Source: Anabaena azotica FACHB-119 (GTDB lineage Bacteria; Cyanobacteriota; Cyanobacteriia; Cyanobacteriales; Nostocaceae). Taken from it: DNA of 64,000 nt. The notes under the pieces are model-generated. The model saw only the letters and a program-made list of their open reading frames with translations, ran no database searches and was not told the origin of the DNA. Shown one piece after another: positions 53,698-62,987 of this stretch. Each line of letters begins with the position of its first letter. Within the stretch, counting starts at the first letter, position 1. The DNA lies in assembly GCF_014697625.1 (NCBI RefSeq), contig NZ_JACJSG010000034.1, positions 1 to 64,000 of the forward strand. The letters run 5' to 3'. The translations under genes were made by a program, and so were the position numbers.

Positions 53698-54175
53698 CTC
53701 AAGAGTTTTGTAAATATCGTCTTACTTGATCAAAAAATAGTAAATATTAAGTAGTGGCGTGGCAAGGCTAAAATATGCGTAAGTCTTGACTTAGATACTT
53801 TACCGCAGACATTGGATGGTATCTTGCACCAGTTCCTTCCACTCGAAAATCACAGCCGAAAACCCTGATGATGATTTTTTCTTAACTGTCCCGAAAATTT
53901 GCTTAACTGTCTTAACTGTCCTTGCATATTGAAGGGCGATCGCTAGATGATACAAGCATGGTCTCCAAAAAACCCTCTAGCCTCAGATCCACTCTTCTTC
54001 CATAAGATGGTCTAAATAAATAATAGCAACATTCAGGGAGTAAAAAAGATGACAAGTGCGACTCAAGTCACAACAAATATTACATATACTGTATAAAAAT
54101 TTATAAAATTCCTGGTTATTCAAGACAAAAAAGTATTAAATCTAATTCTTAAAGATATCAGTTTATTTATAGTAT
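53698..54175. other. Gap before the ABC transporter gene
   Basis: It contains one lone ATCTTGCACC terminus (53821-53830) without a partner, and three CTTAACTGTC units near 53880-53920. The 3' part is AT-rich and must hold the transporter promoter; no boxes could be assigned. Confidence 0.5.
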
Positions 54176-56173
54176 ATGCAAACCCAAGTTGTTCAAGAGC
54201 GATCCTCAACAAATCTTTTTTCAGATTTTATTCAATTTTGGGAAGATGTAAAAGCGATCGCTGCACCTTACTGGTATCCCAATTCGGTAACTGAAAGAGC
54301 ATTTTCCGACGTTATCCGCGCTTGGGGAATGCTTATCTTACTATTATTGCTAATTTTCAGTCTGGTCGGTGCAACTGCTTTTAACACTTTTATTTATCGC
54401 TACTTAATCGATGTCATTATTCAAGAAAAAGATGTTTCTAAATTTACTTATACCATAGCAATTTATGCTGTGGGGCTTGTTTTAGTCACATTCTTAATTG
54501 GATTTACTAGAGCAGTGAGGAGACAAATTTCTCTTGACTGGTATAAATGGCTTGATAATCTGATTTTAGAGAAATATTTGCACAAGCGGGCTTATTATAA
54601 AATTAATTTCCAAAGTGAGATTGATAACCCAGACCAACGTTTAGCTCAAGAAATTGAGCCAATTACTTATAATTCTCTAACTTTTTTAGCTAGTTTACTA
54701 GAAAAACTGCTAGCAATGTTGGCTTTTTTAGTAATTATCTGGTCAATTTCTCAAAAGATAGCTATAGGTTTAATTGTATATACAATTATATGTAATTTTA
54801 TTGCAATTTACTTAACTCAAGAAATAATTAATATTAATCAGGATGAACTCGAATCTAAAGGGGATTATAGCTACTCTCTCACTCATGTTCGCAATCATGC
54901 CGAATCCATCGCTTTTTATCAAGGAGAAAAACAAGAACTGAATATAATTAAACGCCGATTTCTGATTCTGATCAAAAATATGCAGCGTCGAATTGATTGG
55001 GAAAGAAATCAGGCAATTTTCAACAGAGGATATCGAGCGGCGATAGAAATTGGTATGCTCTTGGTACTCGCACCCTTATATATGAGAGGTGAGATTGATT
55101 TTGGACAAGTGGGACAAGCTACTACAGCTAGCTATCAGTTTGCTACGGCTTTAGAAGAATTATTACGTGAATTTAGTACTTCTGGGCGATTTTCTAGTCA
55201 TGCTCAACGTTTATCTGAGTTTACAGATGCTTTGGAAGAAGTAACTAAACAACCCGCAAATGTTAGTACTATTAAAACAATAGAAAATCATCAATTGGCT
55301 TTTGAGAATGTCACCCTACAAACACCCAATTATGAACAGGTAATTGTCGAAAATTTGTCAGTCAGTGTTCAGCCTGGAGAAGGTTTATTAATTGTAGGGC
55401 CAAGTGGTCGAGGTAAAAGTTCTTTGTTGAGAGCGATCGCAGGTTTGTGGGATGCTGGAACAGGTAGGTTGCTGCGTCCTCCCCTAGAAGATGTGTTATT
55501 CTTACCCCAGCGTCCTTACATCATTTTGGGAACCTTACGCGAACAGTTACTCTACCCCAAAACTAATCGTCAAATGAGCGACGCAGAACTCAGAGATATT
55601 TTGCAACAAGTCAACCTACAAAACTTGCTAATTCGCTCTGAAGGCTTTGATACTGAAGTGAGTTGGGAAACTATATTATCGCTGGGAGAACAACAACGTC
55701 TTGCTTTTGCACGACTGTTAATTACTCATCCCCAATTCACCATTTTAGATGAAGCCACAAGTGCTTTAGATTTAAGGAATGAAGCAAATTTATATCAACA
55801 GTTACAACAGACAAGAACAACGTTTATTAGTGCTGGTCATAGAGAAAGTTTACTTAACTATCATCAATGGGTTTTGGAACTTTCACAAGACTCTAGTTGG
55901 CGACTTATGACTGTGCAAGATTATCGAAACCAAAGAAATATAAATACTCAAACCACACCTAATAATGAACCTTCAAGTCAAACACAAATCTTGACGGAAA
56001 CCAGCATAAATGTAGGTCTTTCTCATAAAGAAATGAGCCAATTAACTAACTATTCCATTAGTACTGTTAGAAGTAAGGCTAGTAAAGGAGAAACTATCAC
56101 TACTAGGGATGGCTTGACTTACCGCTATGACAAGAACCCCACTGTGTTGAAATGGCTGAGGATTGAAAGTTAA
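54176..56173 (+). CDS. SbmA/ABCD-type ABC transporter (permease-ATPase fusion) with HTH-like tail
   Basis: A 665-residue half-transporter of the ABC_membrane_2 type, related to SbmA/BacA and peroxisomal ABCD proteins. Membrane segments lie at about 45-75, 95-120 and 170-215, with the EEA-like AIFNRGYRAAIEIGM. The ATPase has Walker A VGPSGRGKSSLLRAIA, signature LSLGEQQRLAFARLL (the LSLGE form usual in this family) and Walker B FTILDEATSALD. The substrate may be a peptide, a cobalamin-like compound or a lipid. The last 56 residues (610-665) are an extension, VGLSHKEMSQLTNYSISTVR then GETITTRDGLTYRYDKN, that looks like a small helix-turn-helix domain. Such a tail on a transporter is unexpected. 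Confidence 0.9.
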   Translation: MQTQVVQERSSTNLFSDFIQFWEDVKAIAAPYWYPNSVTERAFSDVIRAWGMLILLLLLIFSLVGATAFNTFIYRYLIDVIIQEKDVSKFTYTIAIYAVGLVLVTFLIGFTRAVRRQISLDWYKWLDNLILEKYLHKRAYYKINFQSEIDNPDQRLAQEIEPITYNSLTFLASLLEKLLAMLAFLVIIWSISQKIAIGLIVYTIICNFIAIYLTQEIININQDELESKGDYSYSLTHVRNHAESIAFYQGEKQELNIIKRRFLILIKNMQRRIDWERNQAIFNRGYRAAIEIGMLLVLAPLYMRGEIDFGQVGQATTASYQFATALEELLREFSTSGRFSSHAQRLSEFTDALEEVTKQPANVSTIKTIENHQLAFENVTLQTPNYEQVIVENLSVSVQPGEGLLIVGPSGRGKSSLLRAIAGLWDAGTGRLLRPPLEDVLFLPQRPYIILGTLREQLLYPKTNRQMSDAELRDILQQVNLQNLLIRSEGFDTEVSWETILSLGEQQRLAFARLLITHPQFTILDEATSALDLRNEANLYQQLQQTRTTFISAGHRESLLNYHQWVLELSQDSSWRLMTVQDYRNQRNINTQTTPNNEPSSQTQILTETSINVGLSHKEMSQLTNYSISTVRSKASKGETITTRDGLTYRYDKNPTVLKWLRIES

Positions 56174-56293
56174 GCAGGTACAGTACATTTTATTTGAGTG
56201 AGGTACACAAGGGCGGGCAAGATGCCCACCCCACAAGAATTTTACAATTTATATCTGTACCTCATTTACCAGCAATTCGCTGTAAGAATTATA

Positions 56294-56400
56294 GGACTTA
56301 CGCAAGTGTCATCATCAAACTAACTCTAGGGTGCGTCAGCCCCAACCATCTCGTACAAATTCAAGGATTTTCCACATCTGACAAACCCTACTGGCGTGAC
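56294..56400. repeat. MITE-like element, GGACTTACGCAA type, right end eroded
   Basis: The left end and core (GGACTTACGCAAGTGTCATC; TAGGGTGCGTCAGCCCCAA) match 57324-57445. The right end is degraded (ACAAACCCTACTGGCGTGAC). Confidence 0.8.
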
Positions 56401-56415
56401 CGGACTAATTTTGTG

Positions 56416-56493
56416 CATTAGCAAACTCTTGTGGGATGGGCATCTTGCCCGTCCAGTGCAGGCAAGATGCTTACACCACAAGAGTTATATTTA
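56416..56493. repeat. Inverted repeat with AACTCTTGTGG arms
   Basis: AACTCTTGTGG and CCACAAGAGTT flank GGGCATCTTGCCCG and GCAAGATGC. It directly abuts the element at 56494. A related fragment lies at 56206-56245. Confidence 0.65.
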
Positions 56494-56640
56494 GGACTTA
56501 CGCATGAAAACGAAAAATCAAGGGTTTGAACAAGGGTATAGGGGTATAGGGGTGTAGGGGGGTAAGCCTTCAAAACCTACACCCTTACACCCTTACACCC
56601 TTACACCCAGTCTTAACAGATAACATTGGTGCGTAAGTCC
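56494..56640. repeat. Second MITE type with the same GGACTTACGCA termini
   Basis: A 147-bp element with perfect 11-bp ends GGACTTACGCA/TGCGTAAGTCC. Its interior (ATGAAAACGAAAAATCAAGG, then GGGTATAGG and CCTTACACC tandem units) is unrelated to the 120-bp type. A broken inverse copy is at 178-231. Confidence 0.85.
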
Positions 56641-56932
56641 TGATATTTATGCAACCTTTTAGCCTAGACAAGCCACTCCTATTGTGCCAGTTGCATAAGT
56701 CCTGAGTAAAATAAGCTGAAACCTTCTTCCCTCTCCGCAGTTGCTCCACTTGGGCAAAGCCCTACGTTCCTGTCACTGCTCTCTACCTCCTACCTTAAAC
56801 TATACTTATTTGCCAGATAGATTAGAACACTAACTAACCATTACAGATAACATAAAACTTTTCATTCTGTAACCTGTTACCTTTAACCTGTCCCCTACAA
56901 TATCTCAAAGTTGCCTACGAGGTGATATTCAA

Positions 56933-57319
56933 ATGCCAAAATGGAAAGTAGTAACAGAATTTTCATTTAATAGCGCTCACTACATTAAAGATTACAATGG
57001 CCCCTGCGGTCGGATGCACGGTCATAATTATCAAGTCCGTATTGAAGCATCATCAACAGAACTGCACTCTTCTCAGTATTGTCCACATCCTGTTATGGTA
57101 GCTGACTTTAGAACCTTACGTTGGGCTAAACAAGATGTTACCAAAGGAGGGCTAGACCACGGGATTTTAAATGAAGTCATGCCTCCTGAATATGAAACAA
57201 CTGCGGAAATGATTGCTAAGTATATTTATGATGAAACAAAGAAACGAGTACCACCAAATGTACAATTAAAAGTTCATGTTTCGGAAACGCCTAATAGCTG
57301 GGTAGAATACGAAGACTAA
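56933..57319 (+). CDS. queD: 6-carboxy-tetrahydropterin synthase, QueD type
   Basis: A 128-residue enzyme of the PTPS/QueD fold, which converts dihydroneopterin triphosphate to 6-carboxy-tetrahydropterin in queuosine and deazapurine synthesis. Zn-binding His residues lie in FSFNSAHYIKDYNG and GRMHGHNYQVRIEA, the catalytic Cys in GPCGRMHGH, the second catalytic dyad at GLDHGILNEV and the substrate-binding Glu in ETPNSWVEYED. Length is typical for QueD. In cyanobacteria some members may take part in other pterin pathways. A U-rich terminator follows at 57497. Confidence 0.93.
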   Translation: MPKWKVVTEFSFNSAHYIKDYNGPCGRMHGHNYQVRIEASSTELHSSQYCPHPVMVADFRTLRWAKQDVTKGGLDHGILNEVMPPEYETTAEMIAKYIYDETKKRVPPNVQLKVHVSETPNSWVEYED

Positions 57320-57323
57320 AATA

Positions 57324-57445
57324 GGACTTACGCAAGTGTCATCATCACACTAACTTTAGGGTGCGTCAGCCCCAATAATTTCTTACAGATTCAAGGATTT
57401 TCCACATCTGACGCACCCTACCCCAAGTGCCAGTTGCGTAATTCC
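57324..57445. repeat. MITE-like element, GGACTTACGCAA type
   Basis: A 122-bp copy right after the queD stop. Termini GGACTTACGCAA and TTGCGTAATTCC have one mismatch. Core inverted pair TAGGGTGCGTCAG/CTGACGCACCCTA as in the copy between hliB and hliC. Confidence 0.85.
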
Positions 57446-57496
57446 TGTAAAAGTAATATTTCAACAACAATTCAGCTATAATTGTCTTGATTAAGG

Positions 57497-57525
57497 GTGC
57501 ATTATTATTCATAATGCACTTTTTA
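57497..57525 (+). terminator. Intrinsic terminator downstream of queD
   Basis: GTGCATTAT and ATAATGCAC form a 9-bp stem with a 5-base loop, followed by a T-rich tract. The MITE-like element lies between it and queD, so the repeat is transcribed with queD. Confidence 0.85.
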
Positions 57526-57900
57526 TTTTTTGCTAATTGTTTTTGGTAATAGATATTTTTCTTAACTATGATAATATTTATGTAGTTAACAATATATAAA
57601 TAAATGCTTAATTTTCAGTTCCTTGGGAAATATTAGAAGTTTTAACAAAATTTTATAATTTACATCTTTACACAAAGAATATTTTTTTGATAAGTATTAA
57701 TCACTAGAGTCTAATATTTAGAGAAATTAAATTCTGTTAAGAAGTTGATATAGTGAACCAATTCTTAAACTTAATCAAGTTATAAATCGCTATGTAAAGC
57801 TTTTAATAATACTTGTCTCAGGTTATAGGTTAATCTCGTGATCTGCTGTTGTAATTGTGTAATGTGAAAGTAACTAAGATTAAGATGAAATTGAGGTCTG
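57526..57900. other. AT-rich gap
   Basis: Strongly AT-rich DNA with no repeat array and no gene. It must contain the promoter of the small gene at 57901. Confidence 0.5.
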
Positions 57901-58113
57901 ATGACTCCTAGAATTCTGCGTCAGCTATGGTCTTTAGTAGAAAACTGCCAAACAAAAACTCTCTTGCAGATGGATGATGCTAGCTTGGTGCAATGGTTAG
58001 TAAACCAGATGACAACCCAAGCGTTGCTAGAACCCACCGAAACCGATTACTTGGTTGACTATATTCAATCGCGGCTAGCTCTTATACGAGATATGGCTTA
58101 TGAACGGCAGTAA
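57901..58113 (+). CDS. Small conserved-looking hypothetical protein
   Basis: A 70-residue acidic helical protein (LRQLWSLVENCQTKTLLQMD; VQWLVNQMTTQALLEPTETD; YLVDYIQSRLALIRDMAYER). It is about the size of NblA but shows none of its signature residues, so I do not call it that. It looks like a real small protein with three helices. Function unknown; convergent with ribD. Confidence 0.65.
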   Translation: MTPRILRQLWSLVENCQTKTLLQMDDASLVQWLVNQMTTQALLEPTETDYLVDYIQSRLALIRDMAYERQ

Positions 58114-58159
58114 ACTAGTCCATAGTCAATGGCGATCGCTATTGGCTATGAACTATAGT

Positions 58160-59425
58160 TTATTGATTTTTGGCGGTTAAATAACCTTCAACTAAGCAAT
58201 CAGAACCAACGACACGCCAACGTACACGTTCTAAAAGTAGAGCCTGTGTCATGGTATCAAATCCCAAATCACCTACAGGTGTTGGTGCATGGCTACCACC
58301 GATGATTTTCGGGGCAATAAAAGCTAGTATTTTTTGTACCGCACCACCAGCGATCGCACTAGCAGCCAGAGTACCACCACACTCCCACAATACGCTACAA
58401 AAACCGCGATCGTATAAGTGAGACATCACAGCATCCGGTGTCAGCGATGGTAACTCCATCACCTCCACACCCTTTTGCTGCAAAAATTTCTGAAACTCTG
58501 GGTTAGCACCCACTTGAGTCAAAACCAAAGTCGGAGCCTGGGCTGTATCCCACAGACGAGCATCGGTTGGCAAATCAAGCTGACGACTCATCACCACCCG
58601 CAAAGGATTATTTACCCCCTCCTGATGGCTAGTCAAGTAAGGATTATCTAGCCGTACTGTATTACCGCCCACAATTACCGCATCACAACCAGCCCGGAGT
58701 TGATGAACTTCACCACGAGCCGAAGGATTTGTTACCCAAGCACTATGACCAGAATTAGTAGCGATTTTACCATCCAACGTCATAGCATATTTCAAAATAC
58801 CAAAAGGGCGCTTATAAAGGATACGATGTACAAAACCTTCATTTAGCTGCTCACAGGCTGCCGTTTCCACACCTACCAACACCTCCACCCCAGCCGCACG
58901 TAAACGAGCAATACCACCACCTGCAACCAGTGGGTTGGGGTCAACCATACCCACCACCACCTTAGCCACACCAGCCGCAATTAACCCTTCCGAACAAGGG
59001 GGAGTGCGTCCATAATGATTACAAGGTTCCAGGTTCACATATACCGTAGCCCCACGCGCCCGTTCGCCAGCCGCTCTCAGGGCAAAAACTTCGGCATGAG
59101 GCTCACCTGCGCGGGGATGAAACCCTTCCCCCACAATTTCCCCATCCTGAACAACTACCGAACCCACCAACGGGTTAGGCGAAGTCCGTCCTAAAGCACG
59201 ACGCGCCAGTTCTAAACACCGTTGCATCATGCGGACATCAAAATCACTTGCAACCCCCTGTGCTGATGCCTGTGTTGAGGGTTCATGTTGCTGAATATTA
59301 TTAGGTTGGGATGCACCTGCTTGAGCTACCACTGGAAATTTATCCATAATCTTGGAAATTACTGTCAATATTTTGCACGCTAACTGCTCTGATAGCGATA
59401 TTTCAACAGTAATATCCTTTGTCAA
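58160..59425 (-). CDS. ribD: Bifunctional riboflavin deaminase-reductase RibD
   Basis: The 421-residue enzyme performs two consecutive steps of riboflavin synthesis, deamination and reduction of the pyrimidine intermediate. The N-terminal deaminase has its Zn site: HAEVFALRAAGE and LEPCNHYGRTPPC. The C-terminal RibD_C reductase domain includes LKYAMTLDGKIATNSGHSAW, CDAVIVGGNTVRLDNPYLT and a Gly-rich ECGGTLAASAIA. The first 60 residues are a poorly conserved extension; an in-frame ATG at 59347 (MDKFPVVAQ) could be the true start. A tandem-repeat tract lies upstream, then the mre cluster. Confidence 0.95.
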   Translation of the reverse strand: MTKDITVEISLSEQLACKILTVISKIMDKFPVVAQAGASQPNNIQQHEPSTQASAQGVASDFDVRMMQRCLELARRALGRTSPNPLVGSVVVQDGEIVGEGFHPRAGEPHAEVFALRAAGERARGATVYVNLEPCNHYGRTPPCSEGLIAAGVAKVVVGMVDPNPLVAGGGIARLRAAGVEVLVGVETAACEQLNEGFVHRILYKRPFGILKYAMTLDGKIATNSGHSAWVTNPSARGEVHQLRAGCDAVIVGGNTVRLDNPYLTSHQEGVNNPLRVVMSRQLDLPTDARLWDTAQAPTLVLTQVGANPEFQKFLQQKGVEVMELPSLTPDAVMSHLYDRGFCSVLWECGGTLAASAIAGGAVQKILAFIAPKIIGGSHAPTPVGDLGFDTMTQALLLERVRWRVVGSDCLVEGYLTAKNQ

Positions 59426-59496
59426 TAGTCAACAGTCAATAGTCAATAGTCAATAGTCAACTGATAACTGTCAACTGATAACTGATAACTGTCAAC
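59422..59496. repeat. TCAATAG/TCAACTGATAAC tandem repeats
   Basis: Units of GTCAATA and then AACTGATAACTG fill the gap between ribD and mreD. Confidence 0.9.
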
Positions 59497-60104
59497 TACC
59501 GACTTTCCGACAGTTTTATCCGCTCCCACCAAAGATTGAGCGGATAATACAGCACAGGGGCCCAAAGACTGCTGAGGATGGCAGAGGCGAGGGCGACACG
59601 TTGATAGTATGCCCAGATGTATTCGGTTGGGCGATCGCCTGCTAAAATTAGTAATAATGCAAAAATCGTTTCTGCCACAATTGCCATCACAAAAACAATC
59701 AAGGCAATAGAAATAAAATCTTCTTGAATGAAACGCTGCTTTTGAATTAATCCAGTCAGCAAACCCACCACTCCCAAAGTGATGGCATGGGAAGGTTCAG
59801 GTGATGTCATCGCATCCTGAAGAAATCCTAAGATAACACCTGCCAAAGCCCCAGCCCATAACGAACGCTTCACACTCCAAGCTACCACCCAAATCAACAG
59901 CCAATTAGGGCCAATTCCTAATAATTCCATCCCAGGTAAGCGGGTTGGCAATAAAAATAAACATAACAACACAGAGCCAAGCGTTATTCCCGAATCGAGT
60001 AGGTGAAGTAAACCGGGATGCTGACGTAACAAAGAGGTACGCCGTCTGTTAAATCTTCGCTGCGGCCGTTTTGATTTACCATTGAATGATGGTATCTTTA
60101 TCAT
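59496..60104 (-). CDS. mreD: Rod shape-determining protein MreD
   Basis: A 202-residue inner-membrane protein with five or six helices (LLDSGITLGSVLLCLFLLPT; AITLGVVGLLTGLIQ; IALIVFVMAIVAETIFALLL). It is the membrane partner of MreC in the elongasome that directs peptidoglycan synthesis along the cell side. The basic N-terminus (SKRPQRRFNRRRTSLLRQ) is unusually long and positively charged. It follows mreC by nine bases, showing an operon mreB-mreC-mreD. Sequence conservation of MreD is low; context makes the assignment firm. Confidence 0.92.
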   Translation of the reverse strand: MIKIPSFNGKSKRPQRRFNRRRTSLLRQHPGLLHLLDSGITLGSVLLCLFLLPTRLPGMELLGIGPNWLLIWVVAWSVKRSLWAGALAGVILGFLQDAMTSPEPSHAITLGVVGLLTGLIQKQRFIQEDFISIALIVFVMAIVAETIFALLLILAGDRPTEYIWAYYQRVALASAILSSLWAPVLYYPLNLWWERIKLSESR

Positions 60105-60113
60105 CGTGAAAAT

Positions 60114-60932
60114 CTAATTGGATTTTTGTGATTCTGGGTTAGTTGGTTGTTTTTCTGGCTCTGGGTTTGTTGGCTTGGGATATACAGCCACCCAATCTAG
60201 AGAACTAATAGCCGGAAAAAGCTCAATTTTGGCAATAGATGCTGGTAGTTTCTTCAAATCCAATGACTTAATTCTGCCAACTGGCAAACCTGCGGGGAAT
60301 CTTTGGCTATACATCGATGTAGAAACCAAATCCCCCACCTTCACATTCGGCACTTTTTCATAAAATTCCAGCACAGCTTCTGAAGAAGAATCTCCCCGGA
60401 GAACACCTTTAGCTGAAGTGCGGCTAATAGTCACACCAACTTGACTTTTGAGGTCACTAACTAACAAGATGCGGCTAGTGTTAGGTGTCACACTATCCAC
60501 CAAACCAACTAGTCCTCCCTCAGCTTTAACAATGTAACCTTCTTTAATCCCGGAATTTGCACCCCTGTTAATAGTTACCTGTTGCCACCAATGGTCAGCG
60601 CTGCGTCCTATCACCCGCGCCGGAACGGGACGTGAAGCCAGTGGTTCTTGTTGAACGTAGCCTAATAAATCTTGTAGCTTTTTATTTTGACTTTCTAACT
60701 CGGTGATGCGCGTTTGCATTTCCAAAAATTGGGCAGACTTGAGACGTTCTTCCTGACGTTCCTCCAAACTCGGCCCGGTCTGCAACATTTGCAGAGGACG
60801 GGTAATAACTTGGTAGGCTTCCAACAAAAACCCGCCTTGAGTCTGACGCAACACCCAAGCACCACCAATTGCCAACCCTAATAAACCAACTTGTAAGGCT
60901 TTCCGGCCCCACCAACGACGTACAGTAACCAT
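60114..60932 (-). CDS. mreC: Rod shape-determining protein MreC
   Basis: A 272-residue protein with one N-terminal membrane helix (LQVGLLGLAIGGAWVL), a coiled coil (FLEMQTRITELESQNKKLQD) and the periplasmic beta-rich MreC domain (VPARVIGRSADHWWQQVTIN; GYIVKAEGGLVGLVDSV; GLPVGRIKSL). The tail is Pro/Glu/Asn-rich with a repeated NPE motif. It scaffolds cell-wall synthases to MreB filaments. It lies between mreB (95 bases upstream) and mreD (nine bases downstream). All motifs are intact. Confidence 0.96.
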   Translation of the reverse strand: MVTVRRWWGRKALQVGLLGLAIGGAWVLRQTQGGFLLEAYQVITRPLQMLQTGPSLEERQEERLKSAQFLEMQTRITELESQNKKLQDLLGYVQQEPLASRPVPARVIGRSADHWWQQVTINRGANSGIKEGYIVKAEGGLVGLVDSVTPNTSRILLVSDLKSQVGVTISRTSAKGVLRGDSSSEAVLEFYEKVPNVKVGDLVSTSMYSQRFPAGLPVGRIKSLDLKKLPASIAKIELFPAISSLDWVAVYPKPTNPEPEKQPTNPESQKSN

Positions 60933-61027
60933 TTATACCTATTTTTAAATATAGAAGATACTGGATTCTATTTATTATGAAACCCAAATTGCTGTCAAAT
61001 AGAACCCAATATCCCAAAATTTTTTTC

Positions 61028-62071
61028 CTACATATTTCGAGAACGTGCGCTAAAGACTCTCTCTAGCTGTTTAAAGTTCTCCAACACACGACCTGTTCCC
61101 AGAACAACGCAACTGAGAGGATCGGCGGCGATGTGGGTAACGATACCTGTTTCATGACTGATTAAAGTATCGATACCTTTAAGCAAAGCACCACCACCAG
61201 CTAGCATGATACCTCGATCAATAATGTCGGCGGCTAGTTCAGGCGGTGTCCGTTCTAAAGTCCGTTTCACCGCTTCCACAATCACAGATAAAGGTTCCAT
61301 CATACTCTCACGAATTTCTGGGCCTTTAATAGTGACAGTTCTGGGTAAGCCCGAAAGCAAGTGTAAACCCCGAACTTCCATCATCAAGTCATCATCATCA
61401 TGGGTGGGATAGGCTGAACCCATACGAATCTTAATGTCTTCCGCAGTCCGTTCGCCAATCACTAAGTTATGAACTTTCTTCATATACATAATGATGGACT
61501 CGGTTAATTCATCCCCAGCAATACGTACTGATTCGCTTAACACAGTACCTTGGAGACTTAACACGGCAACTTCCGTAGTTCCGCCACCAATATCAATAAT
61601 CATGTTACCAGTAGGTTCCGCCACTGGTAAGCCAGCGCCGATCGCAGCTGCTACTGGTTCATCAATTAAATATACTTCCCTAGCGCCAGCTTGCGCCGCC
61701 GCATCCATCACAGCACGTCTTTCTACCCCAGTCACACCACTGGGAATCCCAATCACAATTCGGGGTAAGATTAAAGACCTGCCCTCATTGACCCTTTGAA
61801 TAAAGCTTTTCAGCATCAGTTCCGCCGTATCAAAGTCAGCGATGACCCCATCCCGCAAAGGACGCAAAGCAATCACATTCTCTGGAGTACGACCCAGCAT
61901 TTTTTTCGCCTCTTCCCCCACCGCCAAAGCTACCTTTTCATTTTGGTCGATAGCTACTACAGAAGGTTCTTGCAGAACAATACCTTTACCAGAAACATAC
62001 ACGAGGGTATTTGCTGTACCGAGGTCGATACCCATATCCCACGATGAACGAAAGTTCCTAAACAGCCCCAC
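61028..62071 (-). CDS. mreB: Rod shape-determining protein MreB
   Basis: A 347-residue actin-like ATPase that polymerises under the membrane and organises lateral wall growth. Phosphate 1 (MGIDLGTANTLVYVSGKGIV), the connect region (EPVAAAIGAGLPV), phosphate 2 (NMIIDIGGGTTEVAVLSLQG) and the adenosine site (IMLAGGGALLKGIDTL) are complete. The start codon is GTG at 62071 (MGLFRNFRSSWDMG). It leads the mreBCD operon and is divergent from ssb with a 334-base gap. In filamentous cyanobacteria it affects cell shape. Confidence 0.98.
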   Translation of the reverse strand: MGLFRNFRSSWDMGIDLGTANTLVYVSGKGIVLQEPSVVAIDQNEKVALAVGEEAKKMLGRTPENVIALRPLRDGVIADFDTAELMLKSFIQRVNEGRSLILPRIVIGIPSGVTGVERRAVMDAAAQAGAREVYLIDEPVAAAIGAGLPVAEPTGNMIIDIGGGTTEVAVLSLQGTVLSESVRIAGDELTESIIMYMKKVHNLVIGERTAEDIKIRMGSAYPTHDDDDLMMEVRGLHLLSGLPRTVTIKGPEIRESMMEPLSVIVEAVKRTLERTPPELAADIIDRGIMLAGGGALLKGIDTLISHETGIVTHIAADPLSCVVLGTGRVLENFKQLERVFSARSRNM

Positions 62072-62405
62072 TCGTTTCTACGCCCCCTATCTGTAACAAT
62101 TCTAGACTACATCTGATAATGCAAACAGTGCTGGATTTTATTATGATTTTGAGCATGAGTCCAGCCAAATCGACTATATTTTGCTAACTTTTGCCTAATT
62201 CTTATTTCCTCTGAGACATCAATTTCCTTGATATTCCATAACTCATTCAGTATATCCGTATAATTTTGCCATTTTGTCAAGTAAATTTGCAAATTTTTAT
62301 ACTATAAATTTATTGCTCAGTTTTTAACACATTTTCAATTAATCCACAATTAGTTATGATAAAAGTCAAAATAGATCAGTATTTATGTACTAAAAGGTAG
62401 AGCAG
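62072..62405. other. Divergent mreB-ssb promoter region
   Basis: An AT-rich gap with no repeat array. It holds a LexA-like box at 62378-62391 close to ssb. No gene is convincing here. Confidence 0.55.
62378..62391 (+). promoter_or_regulatory. LexA-like box before ssb
   Basis: AGTATTTATGTACT differs at one position from RGTACNNNDGTWCB and is palindromic at its ends (AGTA/TACT). It lies 14 bases before the ssb start codon, where a repressor would block transcription or initiation. Confidence 0.5.
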
Positions 62406-62765
62406 ATGAGCATTAATATAGTTACCCTAGTAGGTCGTGTAGGCACAGACCCAGATATAAAATATTTTGAGTCTGGTAGTGTCAAGTGTAGATTAACTTT
62501 AGCAGTGAAGCGCAGAAGCCGTAACAGCGACGAGCCAGACTGGTTTACCTTAGAACTGTGGGACAAAACAGCAGAGGTAGCAGGTAATTATGTCCGCAAA
62601 GGTAGTTTAATAGGAATTAAAGGCTCCTTAAAGTTTGACACATGGAGCGATCGCCAAACTGGAGCCAACAGATCCACACCGATAATTAGAGTAGATCAAC
62701 TAGAACTGCTAGGTTCCAAGCAAGATAGAGACAGTGGCGGAGACTTTGCACCAGAGAATTTTTAA
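62406..62765 (+). CDS. ssb: Short single-stranded DNA-binding protein
   Basis: A 119-residue SSB with one OB fold: MSINIVTLVGRVGTDPDIKY, then VKCRLTLAVKRRSRNSDEPD, WFTLELWDKTAEVAGNYVRK and GSLKFDTWSDRQTG. Typical bacterial SSB is 160-180 residues with a flexible linker and an acidic DDDIPF tip that recruits repair proteins. Here the protein ends DSGGDFAPENF without that tip, so it binds DNA but probably not the usual partners. In Anabaena such short SSBs are known as atypical paralogues. A LexA-like box lies in its promoter. Confidence 0.94.
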   Translation: MSINIVTLVGRVGTDPDIKYFESGSVKCRLTLAVKRRSRNSDEPDWFTLELWDKTAEVAGNYVRKGSLIGIKGSLKFDTWSDRQTGANRSTPIIRVDQLELLGSKQDRDSGGDFAPENF

Positions 62766-62838
62766 TTAGTCAATAGTCAATAGTCAATAGTCAACAGTCA
62801 GTAGTCAACAGTTGAAAGCTAACAACAATGAGGTTCTA

Positions 62839-62978
<140 letters not shown>

Positions 62979-62987
62979 AACTAATGA

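Noticed and set aside
57901..58113. NblA phycobilisome degradation protein
   Set aside because: The size fits, but the sequence lacks NblA signature residues.
62107..62292. 61-codon minus-strand frame upstream of mreB
   Set aside because: It lies in the AT-rich mreB-ssb promoter region and has no recognisable features or ribosome site.
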